A stretch of 64,000 nt of DNA from JAVJSD01 sp040219575 (GTDB lineage Bacteria; Planctomycetota; Planctomycetia; Pirellulales; Pirellulaceae): the NCBI GenBank assembly GCA_040219575.1, contig JAVJSD010000101.1:124001-188000 (forward strand), in the 5' to 3' direction. Each line of letters starts with the position of its first letter. The stretch's first letter is position 1. The notes beneath the pieces are model-generated. The model saw only the letters and a list, made by a program, of their open reading frames with translations. It was not told the origin of the DNA and made no database searches. A program made the translations under genes and the position numbers. This document shows, one piece after another, positions 35,116 to 42,862 of this stretch.

Positions 35116-35393
35116 GTAGGGCAGGCTTCCAGCCTGCCAGGCCAACCGGGCGATTCGATCTTCACGTAGCCGAACTCGTGAGAGTTCGGGAATTCGGCAG
35201 AACGCCTGAGCTTTCAGAAGTCTCACGACTTCTGCTACGGGGATAGCTGCGAGACATCGCCGCGTCTCCGGACTCCCAACCGGCGGCCCGGGCGTACTTC
35301 GGCGACCGCTCACCGCCGCCGACCAACCCGGCCCGGCCAAGCTCCTACAACCGCTAAGTAGGGCAGGCTTCCAGCCTGCCAGGCCAACCGGGC
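35004..35393. repeat. Duplicated 148-bp segment with the TolC-like gene end
   Basis: 35004-35151 (last 37 codons, stop and a family B palindrome) is repeated at 35246-35393 with a few base changes, an offset of 242 bases. The space between the copies contains a family A palindromic repeat (35166-35238). The second copy has no open gene before it. Confidence 0.93.
35166..35238. repeat. Composite palindromic repeat, family A copy 2
   Basis: GTAGC at 35166, hairpin CCGAACTCGTGAGAGTTCGG, spacer, hairpin AGAAGTCTCACGACTTCT, GCTAC at 35234-35238. It lies exactly between the duplicated ends of the TolC-like gene. Confidence 0.85.
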
Positions 35394-35659
35394 AACACGG
35401 GCGGCAGCGAAGCACGTAGCATGGCCGCCCCCGGCCGTGAATCGGCGGTCGACGAAATGGAGCGTTGGTGCTTGCTTCGATCCGCAGGCAGGTCGACGTC
35501 GCCTTCGCTCACGCGAGTCGTCGGGAAGTAAGAGCCGCCTAGTGCAGCGCCTATTCACGGCCGAGGGCGGCCATGCTACGGGAATTCTGCGCGACAACGC
35601 GGCACGCAGTGCAGCGTGGTTCCGGGCGCCTTCGCCAGCACGGCGGCTTCCACGTCGTG

Positions 35660-36499
35660 TCAGTCGATCGACTCGGGAGCGATGACGATCTCGACGCGGC
35701 GATTCTTCTCCTGCCCGGCCGGCGTGGCGTTGCTGGCCAGCGGATAGTTGTCGCCGTGGCCGGTGACGGCGAATTGCCTGGCGGGCATGCCGTACGTCGT
35801 GGTCAGCTGGTCGAACACCGCCGAGGCCTGCGCCAGCGTCAGCCGCACCTTGCTCGACATCACGCCGCCGCCCAGCGGATTGTTGTCGGTGTGCCCCTCG
35901 ACGACGATCTTCTGCCGGGGAAAATTCTGCCGCACGGCCTGCGCCACCTGCTGAAGCAACGGCGACGCGGAAGCGGTCAACTGAGCCGTGTTCAGCTGGA
36001 ACAACTGGTCGGCCGGCAACTCGATCCGCAGCACCTCGCCGTCCTCGCGGACTTCGACGCCGGGGAGATTCAGTTTCGAAACTCCGCCGCGAAGGCTGTT
36101 GTTGGCCGTAATCACCGCGCCGCCCCGCTGCCGCGTCGAAGCCAGAAAGGCCGAGTGCTCCTCCTCGGCCTTCTTCCGCGCGATCGTCGCCTCGCGGGCC
36201 ATGTCGGTCACTTCCTTGAGCTGCTTTTGCAGCAACTCGACCTGCTGGCTCTTTACCTGATTGTCTTGCTGCGCCTGGGCCAGTTGGCGATGCAGGTCGT
36301 TGTTGTTCAGGTCGAGCTGCGAATTGCGGCGATTCAGATCCTGAAGCTGCGAGACATGCTCCGGCAGCGGCTGCCCGGGCTGCGCCTGGGATTGTTGCCA
36401 GGCGAACGGCTGCTGGGCGCCGACAAAGGGATTCCGGTTGCAGCCGATTCCCGTCAACGCCAGCGCCGAGAGCAACAGCAGCTGTGTTGCAGAACGCAT
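35660..36499 (-). CDS. OmpA family lipoprotein
   Basis: 279 residues; the ATG is preceded by TAGGAG. The lipoprotein signal MRSATQLLLLSALALTGIGC places Cys20 as the acylation site. A Gln/Asn/Leu-rich coiled coil (about 45-105) leads to a C-terminal OmpA peptidoglycan-binding domain (about 155-275): VVEGHTDNNPLGG, LTLAQASAVFDQL, GHGDNYPLASNATPAGQEKNRRVEI. The protein would tether the outer membrane to the cell wall. Pal-like size is exceeded by the coiled coil. Transcribed alone. Confidence 0.92.
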   Translation of the reverse strand: MRSATQLLLLSALALTGIGCNRNPFVGAQQPFAWQQSQAQPGQPLPEHVSQLQDLNRRNSQLDLNNNDLHRQLAQAQQDNQVKSQQVELLQKQLKEVTDMAREATIARKKAEEEHSAFLASTRQRGGAVITANNSLRGGVSKLNLPGVEVREDGEVLRIELPADQLFQLNTAQLTASASPLLQQVAQAVRQNFPRQKIVVEGHTDNNPLGGGVMSSKVRLTLAQASAVFDQLTTTYGMPARQFAVTGHGDNYPLASNATPAGQEKNRRVEIVIAPESID

Positions 36500-36863
36500 G
36501 GCGGCGAAACTCCTATGGATCGGACAAGACGATGCGGCGAGCGGTTCCCCATCTTTTCACTCGCCGTGCGGGCAAGGTCAGCGCAAGGGCGTACCGCGAC
36601 GCCGAAACAAGCGGGGCGGATGGTATCAGGAGCCCCGACAGCTCACAAGAGGAATGCGGAATGCACCCGCCAACTGCTAGCACCGACCAGAAAGCGTCGT
36701 AGCGGAAGTCGCCAGACTTCCGACGACATTGTTGACGCGTTCCCTGCTAGCACCGGCCAGGAAACTTCGTAGCGGAAGTCGTGAGACTTCCGACGACATC
36801 GAAAAAGGCCGTTCCCCTGCATCGTGCCACGAGGCGCGTGCAGTGCGCTGCTAAAATGCTAAA
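36500..36863. repeat. Intergenic stretch with a tandem family A repeat
   Basis: A unit of about 57 bases starting CTGCTAGCACCG and ending in the GTAGCGGAAGTC-hairpin occurs at 36674-36730 and 36744-36800. The rest of the stretch shows no gene. Confidence 0.8.
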
Positions 36864-37127
36864 ATGGGCGGTATGGATGGTCGTCGAAAACGCTTGCGAT
36901 TTGTCTCGTTCAGATTGCGGCCGTGGTCACCGTTGATCCTCGGTACGATTGTTGGTGGTGTCGTCGGCGCTTTAGTCTCCCCGCTGATCGCAAACGGGCA
37001 TGTTGAAGCCGCCTGGAATACTTTCGGCTACCCACTTGTTGGGGCCATTGGAGGAGCATTTTTCGGTTTCTTCATTGAGGCTTGGCTCAGCAGGAAAGAC
37101 GACGAAAACAACGTCGATTCAAAGTGA
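36864..37127 (+). CDS. Small membrane protein with two glycine-rich helices
   Basis: 87 residues (an ATG three codons further is also possible). Basic N-terminus RRKRLRF, then two membrane helices (about 23-44 and 53-73) each with small-residue patterns (GTIVGGVVGALV, GYPLVGAIGGAFFGFF) and an acidic tail. It resembles glycine-zipper proteins that oligomerise in membranes. No ribosome site is evident and I do not recognise a family, so this is a moderate call. Confidence 0.5.
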   Translation: MGGMDGRRKRLRFVSFRLRPWSPLILGTIVGGVVGALVSPLIANGHVEAAWNTFGYPLVGAIGGAFFGFFIEAWLSRKDDENNVDSK

Positions 37128-37220
37128 ACCACTCCCCGCGATCTCAAGGTCTTGCCAGTTCGTGCGGAGTCCGTAAGATGAATGGCCGGTTAAGGAAATT
37201 CTCAGGCGGATGCGATGCCT

Positions 37221-37257
37221 TTGGCAAGGACTTTTGGCAAGGACTTTTGGCAAGGAG
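37221..37257 (+). repeat. 13-bp tandem repeat forming the ribosome-binding site
   Basis: TTGGCAAGGACTT at 37221-37233 and 37234-37246, then TTGGCAAGGAG at 37247-37257. The last unit's AAGGAG is eight bases before the STAS-protein ATG; the other units carry AAGGAC. Confidence 0.85.
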
Positions 37258-37265
37258 TGGTACGG

Positions 37266-37649
37266 ATGCATGAAATCGCCCCGGGTTGGAATGTCCAGAT
37301 GGACCGCGGGCCGAACTGGCTGCTGATGCGGGTGCAGGCCGACCCCGGTTCCAAGCCGACGGCCGACGAGTTCTGCCAGCAAGTGTGGAATCTGATGCAG
37401 CGTCATTTGACGACGCGTCTGGTCGTCGAGTTCGACGGCGCGCCCCCGCTCGACGCGGAGATGATCGACCACCTCGGCCGCCTGCACGACCGCATCGACG
37501 ACGCCAACGGCAAATTGTGCGTCTGCGGCCTGTCGCCCGACGACGAGCAGTCGCTCCGCGGCGCCAAGGTCAACGCCCAGCGGCCGATCTCCGTCTTCCG
37601 CAATCGCACCGAAGCCGTCATGGGCTACCGCCCCGGCCAGCCGCGCTAG
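37266..37649 (+). CDS. STAS-like domain protein
   Basis: 127 residues from the ATG at 37266 (AAGGAG eight bases before). The alternation PGWNVQMDRGPNWLLMRVQ, LTTRLVVEFDGAPPLDAEMIDHLGRLHDRIDDANGKLCVCGLSPDDEQSL fits a STAS fold, as in anti-sigma factor antagonists and MlaB. The phosphorylatable Ser/Thr of SpoIIAA-type STAS is replaced (PPLDAEMIDHL), so a switch by a Ser kinase is doubtful. No kinase or phosphatase partner is adjacent. This family is common in planctomycetes. Confidence 0.72.
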   Translation: MHEIAPGWNVQMDRGPNWLLMRVQADPGSKPTADEFCQQVWNLMQRHLTTRLVVEFDGAPPLDAEMIDHLGRLHDRIDDANGKLCVCGLSPDDEQSLRGAKVNAQRPISVFRNRTEAVMGYRPGQPR

Positions 37650-37687
37650 GCATTCCATACGGCGCAATTCGTACGGCGCAACGCGCA

Positions 37688-38515
37688 TCACCGGCCGCTG
37701 TCGCGATGCTCTTGTCCGCACTCGACGCTGCACGTGGGGAGTGCAGCCTGCAACGCGTCGATCTGCGTTGTCGTAATCTCCAAATCATGGAGAGACAAGT
37801 CTCGGAGCTTCTTCAACCTCAGCAAGGGTGCGATTTCAATCACGTCGGTGTTGCTGAGAATCAACGTCTCGAGGTCGCTTAGCCCTTCCAGCGGCGACAC
37901 ATCGTCAACCTTGGTGTTGCTTAGGGAAAAAACCCTCAGCTTGGTTAGCCCTTTCACGGGCGACAAATCCCTTACGCCTGTATGATCGACAGCCAGGAAC
38001 TCGAGGTTCTTCAATCCCGTCAGCGGTCGAAGATCGGTCACGTCCGTATCGCACAGGACTAAAGTGCGAAGGTTGGTCAGCCCGGCCAGAGGGGTAAGAT
38101 CACGCACATCCGTTTTCGCGAGCAACAACCTTGAAAGATTCGTCATCTTCGCCAGCGGCCCGAGATCAGTCACTTCCGTGCCGGTGAGACACACCGATTC
38201 GATCTCGTTGAGCCTCGCAATTGGCGATATGTCCTTTGTGTCCGTCATTTGCAAGCCGACAAAGTTGACACTTGAGAAATAGTGAGAATTCGAGATGCGA
38301 GGTTCAAAGCGTTGGGCGTCTTTATGCGACTCGAAGGCGTAGACGACGTAACCGCCTCTCTCCTCTACCCACCTTGCCAGCGCCTTTCGCCGCTGCGCTC
38401 GTTCAACCCAATACCCCAGCAACAAACAGCCGATCGTCAGCACTACCAGGAACGATCGAAGACTGTAGCTACGCCATCGACGTTTGCATTGTGGTTGACG
38501 TTCGACAGTGGACAT
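37688..38515 (-). CDS. Membrane-anchored leucine-rich repeat protein
   Basis: 275 residues from the ATG at 38515 (AGGGA just upstream; an earlier start at 38548 would add 11 residues). One membrane helix (about 22-40: FLVVLTIGCLLLGYWV) precedes about seven repeats of 22-23 residues, L(T/S)PLxGLTNLRTLxLxxTDVTD, the internalin-like bacterial LRR type (about 95-260). The repeats should form a solenoid on the outer face. Its binding partner is unknown. The N-terminal motif RSYSLRSFLVVLTIGC is typical of planctomycete small membrane proteins. Confidence 0.88.
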   Translation of the reverse strand: MSTVERQPQCKRRWRSYSLRSFLVVLTIGCLLLGYWVERAQRRKALARWVEERGGYVVYAFESHKDAQRFEPRISNSHYFSSVNFVGLQMTDTKDISPIARLNEIESVCLTGTEVTDLGPLAKMTNLSRLLLAKTDVRDLTPLAGLTNLRTLVLCDTDVTDLRPLTGLKNLEFLAVDHTGVRDLSPVKGLTKLRVFSLSNTKVDDVSPLEGLSDLETLILSNTDVIEIAPLLRLKKLRDLSLHDLEITTTQIDALQAALPTCSVECGQEHRDSGR

Positions 38516-38779
38516 CGGATTTCCCTGGGAAAAAACTCCGAAAGCCAAGAATTTGCGTGGCTGATTGTTCGTCCGACGACCGGCGAGAGCGGCAAGATGC
38601 CGTGCCTGTTGAGATTGTACCAGAGATGGAACTTCATCTGGCGAACTCGCTTCCCCGACAACAGCGGAAAGCCGGGGACGCTCCGCCCGCGGGTTGCTAT
38701 GATGGCGGGGGTGGTCGATACGCTGTGGTCGTTCGATCGGTTCTTCGGCGAAGTGCTTCAGTACGAGGGGGGTGGCGGC

Positions 38780-38971
38780 ATGAATCCCCGCAACTCACTG
38801 CACCGAGGCCAGTATTCGCTTCTCGCGTTGCTGGGGGCGACAAGTGCTGTGGCGCTCTACACCTGGGCGTGGGGGCTGGGCGAAGTCACTCGCGGAATCA
38901 TCGCCGTCTCGGTCGGGTTCTGTGCCATCGTGGCATTCTGCATCATAGTCGTCCGAGAATTGTGCAAGTGA
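38780..38971 (+). CDS. Small two-helix membrane protein
   Basis: 63 residues from the ATG at 38780, preceded by GAGGGGGG. The sequence RGQYSLLALLGATSAVALYTWAW resembles the 'QFSLxxLL' leader of many planctomycete membrane proteins; a second helix is IIAVSVGFCAIVAFCIIVV. A frame extending upstream to 38699 is open but lacks a ribosome site. Function unknown. Confidence 0.55.
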   Translation: MNPRNSLHRGQYSLLALLGATSAVALYTWAWGLGEVTRGIIAVSVGFCAIVAFCIIVVRELCK

Positions 38972-39117
38972 CCAAAGGCGTCGTTCAAACTAGCCCACTA
39001 CCCCGTCGCCAATCGAACATCGTTCGAGCCTGGACGACGCTGTGCGTGGCAACCGATTGAACCTCGACAGCATGGTACACTAGCGACTCGACTGCCAGGC
39101 TCCTTGGGAAGACGGTC

Positions 39118-39744
39118 GTGACGAGCAATAGCGCATCCACCTCGCAACAGGAACATGGCTCGCTGTGGCGGGTGCTGGCGGTCGCGCTGTCCGCGACGCT
39201 CGTCGGCTCGGCCGTGCTGGCCGGCTTCCTGCTTTACCCGCAACTGTTCGGCAAGCCGGCCGCCGTCACCGAGCGCGACCGCCGCGTGCTGATCATGACC
39301 GGCGACTTCGAACGCTGGTCGCCGTCGCTGATCATCCGCAACGACAAGGAGCAGATCACCAAGACACGCTACGGCGAACACGAAGTCGTCGTCGCCTACC
39401 GCTACGACGAGTTGCTCGACGAGCGCCGCATCTACGTGCAGTCCGAACTGCGGCTCTTCCCCGATTCCCAAGCCGCCGCCGCCGACTTCCGCGAGCAGTC
39501 GTCGGCGACGCTCCCCTTCGACCGCGTCACCCGCCAGCCCAAAAACGATCAGTTCACCTGGGGCGACCAATCCGAGTTCGGCGAACTGCATCAAGACGGG
39601 GAGATGCGCGGACGCTACTTTCACGGCCGCCTGCGGAATCGCGTCTACACGGTCGTCATCTACGGCGTAAACACCGAGTTCTCGTCCGAGTTCGCCGAAC
39701 TGCTCACCCAGGCGCTCGACCGCGCCGCCGTCTACCAACCGTAA
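39118..39744 (+). CDS. Membrane-anchored protein of unknown function
   Basis: 208 residues with a GTG start at 39118. One membrane helix (about 17-42) is followed by a beta/alpha exported domain (60-205): RRVLIMTGDFERWSPSLIIRNDKEQ, HEVVVAYRYDELLDERRIYVQSELRLF, and NRVYTVVIYGVNTEFSSEFAELLTQALD. I do not recognise the family. A ribosome site is weak. The frame has normal codon use and no competing gene overlaps it. Confidence 0.7.
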   Translation: MTSNSASTSQQEHGSLWRVLAVALSATLVGSAVLAGFLLYPQLFGKPAAVTERDRRVLIMTGDFERWSPSLIIRNDKEQITKTRYGEHEVVVAYRYDELLDERRIYVQSELRLFPDSQAAAADFREQSSATLPFDRVTRQPKNDQFTWGDQSEFGELHQDGEMRGRYFHGRLRNRVYTVVIYGVNTEFSSEFAELLTQALDRAAVYQP

Positions 39745-39752
39745 TCCGAGAT

Positions 39753-39776
39753 GTAGCGGAACTCACCAGAGTTCCG
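39753..39776. repeat. Palindromic repeat, family A single hairpin
   Basis: GTAGC followed by GGAACTCACCAGAGTTCC, nine bases after the stop of the preceding gene. Confidence 0.75.
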
Positions 39777-39945
39777 AAGAGACGGCGAAAAGGGAACATG
39801 CTACGTTGGCACAAAAAGTAGCATGTCCAGCATGTCCCCTTTTCGTCGTCCTCCGTAGTCGCGGGATCCGACGGTCTGAACTGGAAAGCATTATTCTTAT
39901 CACAGACGCAATTGCCGCGCCAGCCTATCTTGCCCAAAGTGCGGG

Positions 39946-40563
39946 TTAGCCGTGGTAAAGGTCGACCTTTACCGAGTCGGATTCTATCAGGTCAGCAGGT
40001 CGATGACGAATCGCATAGATCGCATTCGTTAGAAACACCGATGTCAAGCCGCCATATATCTCGCCCCAGATCGAACCGCGAACCCACGCGTAGCGCGCGA
40101 TGGCAGGCCACGCGATTTGGTTGCCGAAGAATCGAGGGTCGCAGAGATGCGGAAGCAGCCATGCGAATCCAACAGCAATTGTACCGCCGAGAAGCCAGAA
40201 GCCGAGTGCGAGACTGAATGTGTGGCGAGCGTAACGGACGGCCGTATGAAAGTGGCATCGTCGGCGAGATACGGCGGCGATTAACACAACAAAGATGATG
40301 GCATAGACGAGTCCATAACAAATTCCCTCAAGTACGCCCTGACCGACAGCAGAAAGCCAGATGTTTGGGCCATACCAATCCATCACGTCGCGGAAGTATT
40401 GTGGGCTGAGCGCGCCGTTGATGCAATTCGTCAGAGCACCGAATGTCGCGCCACCTGCAAGCCCCACGCCCAGAAGTGCCGTCATCCGGCGGATCGTGAG
40501 ACGCGGTGGAATTTGCAAATCATCGACAGCAAGAGATTGCGGAGTGGCGTATGGATTTTCCAT
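39946..40563 (-). CDS. Integral membrane protein with 'MENPYATP' start
   Basis: 205 residues from the ATG at 40563; the frame is open twelve codons further. MENPYATPQ is a leader common to planctomycete membrane proteins. Four or five membrane helices are visible (for example ALLGVGLAGGATFGALTNC, GLVYAIIFVVLIAAV, SLALGFWLLGGTIAVGFAWLL, GSIWGEIYGGLTSVFLTNAIYAI). No known transporter or enzyme motif. Its 5' flank is part of a diverged duplication shared with the gene at 42112. Confidence 0.72.
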   Translation of the reverse strand: MENPYATPQSLAVDDLQIPPRLTIRRMTALLGVGLAGGATFGALTNCINGALSPQYFRDVMDWYGPNIWLSAVGQGVLEGICYGLVYAIIFVVLIAAVSRRRCHFHTAVRYARHTFSLALGFWLLGGTIAVGFAWLLPHLCDPRFFGNQIAWPAIARYAWVRGSIWGEIYGGLTSVFLTNAIYAIRHRPADLIESDSVKVDLYHG

Positions 40564-40597
40564 TGCCGTCACTATTGGTTGGATTGAATCTGACGCC

Positions 40598-40955
40598 AAC
40601 GAACCTGCTATTCGACAGAAACTACTTCAGTAAGCCCTGCACACTGAAGGACTTGTTCAGTAAGCAGACCGACGACGACGGCGTCGTAAGTCCTTCGAAG
40701 AGCAGGAGCACGCTTCGACAGATTCAGTCTAGAGGTCTGCTCCCGCGGCGGCAATCATTCGGGTGCGCCTCGAATCGCCCAGCTAGCCGGACTGACTCGC
40801 CGAGCTTTCGCCCCGCGTCTAGCTTGCCGTGGTGGATCGTTTTGGCCGGCGTCTGGCCCGCAGAACTCAGTCCTTCCACTTCACGCCGGTCCGCTTCGCC
40901 CAGGCGTACCAGTCCGTCGCGAGTTGCTCGGCGCGCTCGGGCATCTCCTGCGACA
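40598..40955. repeat. Diverged duplication, copy A
   Basis: This stretch aligns along its length with 42491-42862, with clear blocks such as AGAGGTCTGCTCCCGCGG, GCAATCATTCG and GTGCGCCTCGAAT. Each copy runs from the 5' end of a small minus-strand membrane-protein gene to a sulfatase 3' end. Confidence 0.85.
40867..40953 (-). pseudogene. Sulfatase C-terminal fragment
   Basis: Encodes about 28 residues equivalent to the last residues of the sulfatase at 42769 (QEMPERAEQLATDWYAWAKR, then TGVKWKD and stop), with only a few changes. Upstream sequence is replaced at 40954 by unrelated DNA that leads directly into an inverted-repeat element at 40962. Not expressed as a functional protein. Confidence 0.85.
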
Positions 40956-40961
40956 GTAGTT

Positions 40962-41069
40962 GTAGGTCAGGCATCGCCTGACGAGGGCGGATCATCGGCG
41001 CCCACCACAATCAAGAGGAATTTTTGGTGGTCCGGCGCTCGAAGCATCGTCAGGCAGTGCCTGACCTAC
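40962..41069. repeat. 108-bp MITE-like element with 21-bp terminal inverted repeats
   Basis: Left end GTAGGTCAGGCATCGCCTGAC (40962-40982) and right end 41049-41069 match in 19 of 21 positions when inverted. Each end is itself a small palindrome. Inside, CCACCA and TGGTGG can pair. It starts nine bases from the end of the sulfatase fragment. Confidence 0.85.
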
Positions 41070-41170
41070 GGAACTGGCGAACGATTACGTTCACACGCCG
41101 CCGAGTTGATTGCACGAACCGACGAGGCATTGAGGCGGTCGGGGGCGACGCCTCATTCGGCCAAACTTTC

Positions 41171-41587
41171 TCATGGCTTCTCGACCTTTACCAAGAACGT
41201 GAACCCACCAAAGTTGGAGGTCAGAGCGGCTCCCTGCACGTGGTCGGTGTATACGATTAGTTCTGCGTTTCCATCGAGCTCCTCAAACAGTGCCAGCGTG
41301 AATTCGAGAGAACCATCCTTCTGTTTGATGGGGCTGACATCGAATTGAGCCAGCAGACGATTCTCTCTGCTTCGAAGGTACAATCGGGCCCCCGAGCATT
41401 TCGCGGCTGCCTCGGATGGAATTGTCACGCTGAAACTCGGGTTCTTCCCCTTGGTGCGGGTAACCTTGTAGCCCCAGGATGCTTGAGCTTCTTTGGTTTG
41501 CTGCTCGAACTCGGGGAACGCTGTTTCCGCTGCTGCAGGACTGGCAAGCAGGATTGTCACTAAGATCGCGAGAAGTGCTGTTCTCAT
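41171..41587 (-). CDS. Small exported protein, unknown
   Basis: 138 residues (about) from the ATG at 41587, preceded by GAGAGGA. The signal peptide is MRTALLAILVTILLASPAAAE. The mature part is beta-rich: YKVTRTKGKNPSFSVTIPSEA, ARLYLRSRENRLLAQFDVSPIKQKDGS, NAELIVYTDHVQGAAL and FGGFTFLVKV, suggesting a small beta-sandwich. No family recognised. One Cys is present. It is downstream of the gene at 41682 on the same strand. Confidence 0.75.
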   Translation of the reverse strand: MRTALLAILVTILLASPAAAETAFPEFEQQTKEAQASWGYKVTRTKGKNPSFSVTIPSEAAAKCSGARLYLRSRENRLLAQFDVSPIKQKDGSLEFTLALFEELDGNAELIVYTDHVQGAALTSNFGGFTFLVKVEKP

Positions 41588-41681
41588 ATCGATGTCCTCT
41601 CTCTGGAGGCCGAACGGTGGCCATAACCGAGCGGCGACGAACGATTCACCACTTGAAAAACGCCGGCTTCGCCGCTTCCGT

Positions 41682-42077
41682 TCATGCCTTGGTTCTGTGG
41701 CTTCTTTCTTGCTGACGATTGTAGCCCAGCATGGCGGCGCAGGCGGCAAACAAACGTGAGGCGAGCGACGGTGTGGGAGACCACAACGAGCGAAACGTCA
41801 AACGATTCGTCTTGCGATCACAGAAATCCGCGAAGCCACCGGAAAACGTCGGCCGGCTGAGGGGGGCGCCATGCATGTCTCTGACCTCGAAAGCCACCCT
41901 TTCCCACGTCTGGGCGTTGTGGATAATCTGGTCGCCGCATCCGTCTACAGCTTCAAGTCGGTAGGAACACCAAAACATGCCCTCGAATCGAGGATCAAAC
42001 ATGGTTGCGACGTGTCGGTCGTTGGCGTAGATCTCGAACATCGGTTCGTCAGGATCAATGCTCTCGATACTCGTCAT
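41682..42077 (-). CDS. Hypothetical protein
   Basis: 131 residues, soluble N-terminal part with alternating beta strands (MFEIYANDRHVATMFDPRFEGMFWCSYRLEAV) and a Cys/Trp-containing core; the end (about 105-120) is more hydrophobic. Unrecognised. It overlaps an upstream extension of the next gene but not its likely start. Small soluble proteins of this sort next to other orphan genes can be immunity or envelope accessory proteins, but nothing here decides. Confidence 0.55.
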   Translation of the reverse strand: MTSIESIDPDEPMFEIYANDRHVATMFDPRFEGMFWCSYRLEAVDGCGDQIIHNAQTWERVAFEVRDMHGAPLSRPTFSGGFADFCDRKTNRLTFRSLWSPTPSLASRLFAACAAMLGYNRQQERSHRTKA

Positions 42078-42111
42078 CCGCGTATGCTGGCCGATTGTTT
42101 GTCACAGAACG

Positions 42112-42486
42112 TCAACGCTCTCCATTTTCAGAAACCGCGTGCGGTTTCTGAAATATGTGAGCAGCGTCTTGTTGGCCAGTCCTTTCTTTCCACCACAGCC
42201 AGCCGAGAGAACTCCACAGAAACAGAACTCCTCCGGCGAGGCAGATTGCCGACAGCGCGAACAGGACGGGCCGTTCTCGAATCGTCCACCACTGGTAATA
42301 CTTCCCGTGGTTCATCACCCCTGCCGTCCATCCGGATGGCAGGGGTTTGTCAAACTTCGCGATCGCTTGTTCCGGGGTGAGTGCGACGCTGAAGCTGACC
42401 GTGGAAAAGAAGGCTGGAAAGGCGATCAGGAACGCCAGCACCTGAGCGGCACACAGGATAGGATGTTGTCGCAATGATTCAAGCAT
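42112..42486 (-). CDS. Small membrane protein, unknown
   Basis: 124 residues. Two membrane helices (about 12-36 and 74-97) flank an exported loop with TPEQAIAKFDKPLPSGWTAGVMNHGKYYQWWTIRERP. The C-terminal tail is polar. No family recognised. Its 5' flank (42491-42760) is shared with the gene at 39946 through a duplication. Confidence 0.65.
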   Translation of the reverse strand: MLESLRQHPILCAAQVLAFLIAFPAFFSTVSFSVALTPEQAIAKFDKPLPSGWTAGVMNHGKYYQWWTIRERPVLFALSAICLAGGVLFLWSSLGWLWWKERTGQQDAAHIFQKPHAVSENGER

Positions 42487-42490
42487 GTCC

Positions 42491-42862
42491 GCTTGGCTAA
42501 CGTGTTATTCGAAGGAAACTTCTTCAGTATGCCCTGCATACTGAAGAACGTGTCCAGCAAGCCGACTGACGACGACGGCGCCGTAAGTCCTTCAACCAAG
42601 AGGCGCACCCTTCGACAGCTTCAGTCTAGTCTAGAGGTCTGCTCCCGCGGGAGCAATCATTCGCGTGCGCCTCGAATTGCCTAACTTGCCCGACCGTCTT
42701 GCCAAGCTTTTGCCCCACGGCATGCTTGCCATGGCGGATCACCTTGGCCGGCGCCGGACCTGCAGAACTCAGTCCTTCCACTTCACGCCGGTTCGCTTCG
42801 CCCAGGCGTACCAGTCCGTCGCGAGTTGCTCCGTGCGCTCGGGCATCTCTTGCGAGAGGTCG
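42491..42862. repeat. Diverged duplication, copy B
   Basis: Counterpart of 40598-40955. A perfect 10-bp hairpin (42522-42531 with 42537-42546) is partly kept in copy A. The copy ends inside the intact sulfatase gene. Confidence 0.85.
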
